Assembly (NCBI GenBank): GCA_945907335.1
Contig: CAMDSU010000061.1
Location: 1-9,346, forward strand
Source: Bordetella parapertussis
Lineage (GTDB): Bacteria; Pseudomonadota; Gammaproteobacteria; Burkholderiales; Burkholderiaceae_C
Reading direction: 5' to 3'
DNA: 9,346 bases
Numbering within the stretch: position 1 is the stretch's first letter; every line of letters begins with the position of its first letter. Positions 6,283 to 9,346 of the stretch are shown piece after piece. The notes below the pieces were generated by a model. It was not told where the DNA came from, did no database searches, and worked only from the letters and a program-made list of their open reading frames with translations. The position numbers and the translations under genes were made by a program.

Positions 6283-6570
6283 TCAAGCAGCTACAAGTTG
6301 CAAGCTAACTTTTTTACCTATTACTGCAGCGGCACTGGCGAGAGTGGTGAGGGTTAGGCTTGCATCGTTTTCGTCAAGCAATCTATTTAAGGCAGCGCGG
6401 CTTGTGTGTATGCGTTTAGAAAGCTCAGTTTTAGTCAATTTCTGAGCTTTCATTTCTTGGGCTATCTGCCAAGCAATAATTCTTTTCAGGGCAACAGCAG
6501 TGCTGGACTCAAGCAGAGATTCCTCTTGCAAAAAATTATTGAAACTCGATCCAATGTTTTTCTTTAACAT
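6283..6570 (-). CDS. XRE-family helix-turn-helix protein, antitoxin-like
   Basis: The 95-residue product has an N-terminal segment (SFNNFLQEESLLESS) followed by ALKRIIAWQIAQEMKAQKLTKTELSKRIHTSRAALNRLLD, a classic lambda-repressor-type HTH around residues 30-68, and a beta-like tail, GKKVSLQLV. This arrangement is typical of XRE antitoxins encoded next to RelE/Gp49-like toxins; they bind toxin and operator DNA. ATG 6570 is preceded by AAGGA 6 bases upstream. No Gp49-like toxin is seen beside it: the next gene on the same strand is a RelE-like toxin that already has its own ParD-like antitoxin 4 bases overlapped. It may be an orphan antitoxin, a third member of that operon, or a plain regulator. 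The A+T-rich codon use resembles the neighbouring TA genes. Confidence 0.75.
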   Translation of the reverse strand: MLKKNIGSSFNNFLQEESLLESSTAVALKRIIAWQIAQEMKAQKLTKTELSKRIHTSRAALNRLLDENDASLTLTTLASAAAVIGKKVSLQLVAA

Positions 6571-6650
6571 ATCATTTCCTTTTCAAGATCTTTAGACGTT
6601 CTTCGATTTAATTCATATCTTGTTTTATTGTTGCTTGTTGCATCAAAAAA

Positions 6651-6679
6651 ATAATATGACTCTCGTGAAGCTGACCCAA
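6651..6679 (-). promoter_or_regulatory. Weak candidate promoter for the XRE gene
   Basis: On the minus strand TTGGGT (6674-6679) and TATTAT (6651-6656) are 17 bases apart. The -10 is good and the -35 weak. It lies in the 147-base gap behind the RelE-like gene, so the XRE gene could be transcribed on its own, though read-through from the ParD-RelE operon is also possible. Confidence 0.25.
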
Positions 6680-6717
6680 AAAGTTCGAGGACTATTACGC
6701 TGTCAAATTTGATTGGA

Positions 6718-6993
6718 TTACTTCAAATCACGGTAAAAATTTTCATGCGGTCCAACCGCCTCAAGATACACCAATTTAAGTTCCTCGCCGATTGTGTATC
6801 CCAGCAAGTAAAGCTGTCCCTGACTTCGAAATTTATAAACATACAAGGCTGATAAATCACCTTTTTTCTTGTCTCCAATCTTCGGGGAAGATTCAACTGT
6901 GGCAACTGCTGCATCTACATCCGATGCAATGTTGTCATGCAGCTTTTTATATTGACGCGCAAATCTGCGGGTCTGTACTGCTTGATACGTCAT
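6718..6993 (-). CDS. RelE/ParE-superfamily toxin
   Basis: The 91-residue protein has the RelE/ParE plan: an N-terminal strand and two helices (YQAVQTRRFARQYKKL, then DVDAAVATVESSPKIGDKKKGDLSAL), then a beta-sheet with VYKFRSQGQLYLLGYTIGEELKLVYLEAVGPHENFYRDLK. The terminal HENFYRDLK is a hallmark of the RelE-like toxins that pair with ParD-like antitoxins. RelE members are ribosome-dependent mRNA nucleases and ParE members poison gyrase; the sequence alone does not settle which this is. Its ATG overlaps the stop of the upstream antitoxin gene in an ATGA arrangement, so translation is coupled. Length is normal and the frame intact, so I take it as functional. Confidence 0.85.
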   Translation of the reverse strand: MTYQAVQTRRFARQYKKLHDNIASDVDAAVATVESSPKIGDKKKGDLSALYVYKFRSQGQLYLLGYTIGEELKLVYLEAVGPHENFYRDLK

Positions 6994-7214
6994 GTGCGGC
7001 TACGTGGTTGAAATGGAGTTGCATCGCTGCGTGGCTCTTTCATCGAAGCTAATACTTGCACAACAAAATCAACTGGAAGTTCAGGATTGTCGATTGCAGC
7101 TCGCCCAACAGTTGCCCAAAACTCAATCTGACCAGCAATTGTTCGGTGTTCAGCTTTGGCTTCGCTTTTTGCTTGCTCGTATAGCTGGTTGTCAATTCTT
7201 ACTGGCATACCCAT
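6990..7214 (-). CDS. ParD-like (PF11903-type) antitoxin
   Basis: The 74-residue protein starts with a ribbon-helix-helix-like strand, MPVRIDNQLYEQA, then KAEHRTIAGQIEFWATVGRAAIDNPELPVDFV, matching the ParD_like family (RSIAGQIEYW-x-x-x-G-x-AA-x-DNP). The disordered C-terminal tail, rich in Arg, Pro and Ser, would wrap the toxin encoded next. RHH antitoxins dimerise, bind palindromes at their own promoter and repress with the toxin as co-repressor. Such a palindrome is present upstream (7229-7242). AAAGGAG (7222-7228) lies 7 bases before ATG 7214, a strong start. It is the first gene of the two-gene operon with the RelE-like toxin. Confidence 0.85.
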   Translation of the reverse strand: MGMPVRIDNQLYEQAKSEAKAEHRTIAGQIEFWATVGRAAIDNPELPVDFVVQVLASMKEPRSDATPFQPRSRT

Positions 7215-7228
7215 ATTGAAACTCCTTT

Positions 7229-7274
7229 ACTACAAATGTAGTTTAATTTTATAGCATGCTAAAAATTTTCTCAA
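7229..7274 (-). promoter_or_regulatory. Promoter and operator palindrome of the ParD-like/RelE-like operon
   Basis: On the minus strand TTGAGA (7269-7274) and TAAAAT (7246-7251) are 17 bases apart. A perfect palindrome ACTACA-AA-TGTAGT (7229-7242) covers the expected transcript start and ends one base before the Shine-Dalgarno sequence. This is where a TA autoregulator would be expected to bind. Confidence 0.55.
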
Positions 7275-7305
7275 CTGCTGTGTGTTGATGAAATTCAAAT
7301 TTTTG

Positions 7306-7328
7306 AAAAATGCCACAAATCCTGTGGC
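7306..7328 (-). terminator. Minus-strand intrinsic terminator upstream of the TA operon
   Basis: The stem GCCACA/TGTGGC (7312-7317 with 7323-7328, 5-base loop), read on the minus strand, is followed by ATTTTT (7306-7311). No minus-strand gene lies to its right in the window, so it would block antisense transcription from the LysR side or be left over from a lost gene. The stem is short, at 6 bp. Confidence 0.4.
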
Positions 7329-7332
7329 GTAT

Positions 7333-7385
7333 GTTTGACTCCACAACCGGGGCTCGAACAGAGGAGGGCGGAGGCTCGACTCCAT
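7333..7385 (+). repeat. Dispersed direct repeat, copy 2 (right flank of the recombinase/TA region)
   Basis: This is the same-strand partner of 4515-4567, with 42 of 53 bases identical, including AACAGAGGAGGGCGG (7357-7371) and TCGACTCCAT (7376-7385). The dyad is GTTTGACTCC against GGGCTCGAAC. It ends 30 bases before the LysR start codon, so it may lie in or near that gene's promoter. Confidence 0.7.
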
Positions 7386-7415
7386 GAATTGAAAAGGTAA
7401 CGTATATTTGAACGT

Positions 7416-8363
7416 ATGGACAGACTTCAAAACATCGAAACCTTTGTACGAGTAGCTCAAACGCAGAACTTTACAGAAGCTGCCAGGCAACTGCGTATCG
7501 CGAGGTCCGTTGTAACGAACCGCATACAACAGCTTGAGGAGTATGTGGGTGCACCGCTATTTCACCGAAGCACCAGAGTTGTTCGATTAACTGAAGTTGG
7601 TCAGGCATTTCAAAGAGATTGCACAGAGCTTGTATCTAAAGCAAGCGATATCGTCGATCAGATGAGAGACGTGCGTGGGTCACCGGCAGGTACTTTAAGC
7701 GTTCATGCGTTGACAGGATTTGTATTAGGTCGATTTGCCTCAGTCATACATGAGTTTCAGGAAATCTATCCAGATATTAAATTAGATCTAAACGTTAGTG
7801 ATGCAGTTGTTGATCCAGTTAAAGCAGGTGTTGATTGCGCTTTACAAATATTCCCTCCCACCTCGACAGAGTTGATTGCGCGCCCCTTATTTCCAGTTCG
7901 ACGCGTTTTTTGCGCTACTCCCGCTTATCTTGAAAAGTTTGGAGTGCCCAAGAACCCCAGGGACTTGCACGAGCATAGTTTGGGTTTGTATTCGCGCTAT
8001 CCAACAAGAGATCAATGGACCTTTTATCACGAAGGAAATGAAATAACTTTGTATCTGAACGCCAAATTATTAACCAACAGTGTTCATTTATTGAAAGAGT
8101 ACGCTATGGAGAACGCTGGAATTGTTTGCTTGCCCACACTGGTAGCTTCAGATGCGATTCGGGATGGGTTATTAAAAGTTGTGCTCCCAGATCACTTACT
8201 TTCTGCCTTTTGGTTGTCTGCTGTATATGCAGGAACCTCTAGAAATGCTTTCAAACTTCGCCTTTTTATCGAGCATATTTCTGTTCAATTTAAGCGACTC
8301 CCGCCTTGGGATGCTGAACTGATCGACAGTGGATTGATATCAAAATCCATTGTCACCAGTTAA
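7416..8363 (+). CDS. LysR-family transcriptional regulator, probable activator of the hydroquinone dioxygenase genes
   Basis: The 315-residue protein has the LysR winged HTH at residues about 1-60 (MDRLQNIETFVRVAQTQNF-TEAARQL, then the SVVTNRIQQLEEYVGAPLFHRSTR recognition region and LTEVG) and a periplasmic-binding-protein-like effector domain at about 90-300, of the CrgA-like subgroup. LysR proteins act as tetramers that bind dyad boxes and respond to a pathway compound. The gene directly precedes, on the same strand, the hydroquinone-dioxygenase-like genes and a GTT-N11-AAC dyad. By analogy with PnpR-type regulators of para-nitrophenol/hydroquinone catabolism I infer control of these genes. 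The Shine-Dalgarno is poor (AAAAGG about 18 bases upstream), but the protein begins at the position normal for the family. Confidence 0.88.
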   Translation: MDRLQNIETFVRVAQTQNFTEAARQLRIARSVVTNRIQQLEEYVGAPLFHRSTRVVRLTEVGQAFQRDCTELVSKASDIVDQMRDVRGSPAGTLSVHALTGFVLGRFASVIHEFQEIYPDIKLDLNVSDAVVDPVKAGVDCALQIFPPTSTELIARPLFPVRRVFCATPAYLEKFGVPKNPRDLHEHSLGLYSRYPTRDQWTFYHEGNEITLYLNAKLLTNSVHLLKEYAMENAGIVCLPTLVASDAIRDGLLKVVLPDHLLSAFWLSAVYAGTSRNAFKLRLFIEHISVQFKRLPPWDAELIDSGLISKSIVTS

Positions 8364-8383
8364 AAATTAGGGTAATCCCGCTC

Positions 8384-8408
8384 TATTGTTCGTGAATTAC
8401 GAACAATA
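8384..8408 (+). promoter_or_regulatory. LysR-type operator dyad (GTT-N11-AAC) before the dioxygenase genes
   Basis: The 10-base arms TATTGTTCGT (8384-8393) and ACGAACAATA (8399-8408) are perfect inverted repeats around GAATT. Within them GTT (8388-8390) and AAC (8402-8404) are 11 bases apart, and T-N11-A, the general LysR box, is also present. It lies 20 bases after the regulator's stop and 88 bases before the small-subunit ATG, a fitting place for an activator site near -60. No T-run follows, which argues against a terminator. Confidence 0.6.
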
Positions 8409-8496
8409 AGGTCGATGGTTAATGGATTCCTATGAAGTCCCATTGCTCTTAAAGTGCATCCACCTGCAGCAAGGCTGTAAATAATTGGAGACTGAA

Positions 8497-9002
8497 ATGA
8501 GCTTGCAATATGAAACCAAATTTGGCTCGCTGAAGAATTTCGAAAAGGTCGCGTCGAGCCCATCGCAGATGACGCGAAACATTACGCCTTCTCCAACTGC
8601 TTTGATATTGCGAATAAATCCAAGCCTTACGAAAAAGTAGTTTTTGGAAAAAATCAAATTTATGTGCTTGAGGTTCTTAGAACAGAGGGTGCTTCACCTT
8701 GGTTCACATGTGCGCACGATGAGTTTGCATTGAACATGGATGCAGACGTCGAAATTCATCTCGTCAAGTTAGATCCATCTCAAGTGGTGAAGGACGAAGA
8801 AAAAAACGGCGCCGTGTTGGTCAACGGTGAACCCAAAGGGCAAAAAATGGGTTGGATGAAGCTCAAACGTGGCCATCAAGGCATGCTTCCTAAAAATACC
8901 GCATATCAATTTCGTTCAACAGAACCCAGTGTGGTGGTCCTTCAGACATGTCAAGGCGACCTGTCTGTTGAAAAGTGGGCTGACATTTGTCAGACTGCTT
9001 AA
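8497..9002 (+). pseudogene. Hydroquinone 1,2-dioxygenase small subunit (PnpC/HapC-like), frameshifted
   Basis: Translation from ATG 8497 (GGAG 6 bases upstream) gives MSLQYETKFGSLKNFEK and then leaves the family, stopping at 8638-8640. If one base is re-read at 8547 the frame continues G-RVEPIADDAKHYAFSN, then KPYEKVVFGKN, APWF-like SPWFTCAHDEFALNMD, and on to a natural stop at 9000-9002. This would give 168 residues, the size expected for the small, non-catalytic cupin subunit of two-subunit hydroquinone dioxygenases. The lesion fits loss of one G (AAGGGTCGC expected, AAGGTCGC found). It is either a real inactivating mutation or a sequencing error; recoding is less likely. The large-subunit gene starts 34 bases downstream. 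Related proteins are sometimes labelled hydroxyquinol 1,2-dioxygenase. Confidence 0.75.
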
Positions 9003-9036
9003 TCACCCATTTCACTTCCTTTTGAAAGATCAAATC

Positions 9037-9346
9037 ATGCAAGCTCAACAAGAAACTTCAGCAGTTTATTCATCTAGTCCTCATGCAGTGACCGGGTATC
9101 GCGAATTTAGACTCGGAACGTTCGGATTCAGGCGCGATGAGTATTTTGCCCACATTACATGGACAACGCGAGATGGTCGCCCCTTGTCTCACACCATGGA
9201 TATTCGTAATTTCTTAGCCGCACTCATGAGAGACGTTGCTTGGGGATTCTTCTATGGTGGTGTGAATTTTGACAATGTGATTGGCACTGTTAACCATTAC
9301 ACATCCGTAGATTTACAGGCAGGTGCGTTCAATGGCAAGATGAAAG
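9037..9346 (+). CDS. Hydroquinone 1,2-dioxygenase large subunit (PnpD/HapD-like), N-terminal part
   Basis: The frame is open from ATG 9037 to the window edge, 103 codons. Visible features are YREFRLGTFGFRRDEYFAHI, a short SHTMDIRNFLAALMRDVAWGFFYGGVNFDNVIGT helix region, and NHYTSVDLQAG. These match, as I recall the family, the N-terminal domain of the large, Fe(II)-binding subunit of two-subunit hydroquinone dioxygenases. The enzyme opens hydroquinone to 4-hydroxymuconic semialdehyde in the 4-nitrophenol, 4-hydroxyacetophenone and related pathways. The metal ligands lie in the C-terminal cupin, outside the window. The Shine-Dalgarno is weak (GAAAGA about 8 bases upstream), so translation may depend on coupling to the small-subunit gene, which is frameshifted here. 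Confidence 0.7.
   Translation, partial: MQAQQETSAVYSSSPHAVTGYREFRLGTFGFRRDEYFAHITWTTRDGRPLSHTMDIRNFLAALMRDVAWGFFYGGVNFDNVIGTVNHYTSVDLQAGAFNGKMK

Noticed and set aside
7230..7529. 99-codon minus-strand open frame across repeat copy 2 and the LysR start
   Set aside because: It is antisense to the LysR N-terminus and covers the TA promoter and terminator; its resemblance to a frame at 4515-4567 comes only from the shared DNA repeat.
1..9346. CRISPR array, tRNA or rRNA gene
   Set aside because: No regularly spaced repeats or RNA-gene signatures were seen on either strand.

Overview
The window looks like a chromosomal segment of a betaproteobacterium, probably Burkholderiales of the Comamonadaceae type. 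This is inferred from protein flavour (secreted cyclase-family protein, LysR regulator beside a hydroquinone-dioxygenase-like pair) and moderate GC; no rRNA or other taxonomic marker is present. Two metabolic blocks flank an accessory stretch that is visibly more A+T-rich and holds a tyrosine recombinase and toxin-antitoxin (TA) genes.

Left block (1-3285, + strand): the C-terminal part of a 3-hydroxyisobutyrate-dehydrogenase-family enzyme lies 2 bases ahead of a class III, glutamate-1-semialdehyde-aminomutase-like aminotransferase, so the two are probably one operon. After a roughly 350-base gap with a good sigma70-like promoter and a leader hairpin comes an exported cyclase/kynurenine-formamidase-family protein. 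It ends in a strong intrinsic terminator whose T-tract overlaps the stop codon of the facing gene.

Middle (3284-4567): a small secreted protein of unknown function on the minus strand, a tandem 24-bp repeat that looks like one end of an IS21-type insertion sequence, and a CxxC carboxymuconolactone-decarboxylase/AhpD-like protein on the minus strand.

Accessory island (about 4515-7385): bounded by two imperfect direct repeats of 53 bp (42/53 identical), with a third partial copy inside. It holds a DUF433 (VapB45-type) antitoxin followed by what seems to be only the first six codons of its toxin, a tyrosine recombinase on the minus strand with all expected catalytic residues and a palindrome over its putative promoter, an XRE antitoxin with no recognisable partner, and an intact ParD-like/RelE-like pair (minus strand, ATGA overlap, operator palindrome at the promoter). 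I read it as a TA-rich integration site that has taken several insertions and deletions.

Right block (7416-end, + strand): a LysR regulator, then a perfect 10-bp inverted repeat containing GTT-N11-AAC, then genes resembling the small and large subunits of two-subunit hydroquinone 1,2-dioxygenase (PnpC/HapC and PnpD/HapD type). The small-subunit gene has a one-base frameshift near 8547; the large-subunit gene runs off the window. The arrangement suggests LysR control of hydroquinone ring cleavage, with the pathway disabled here unless the frameshift is an artefact.
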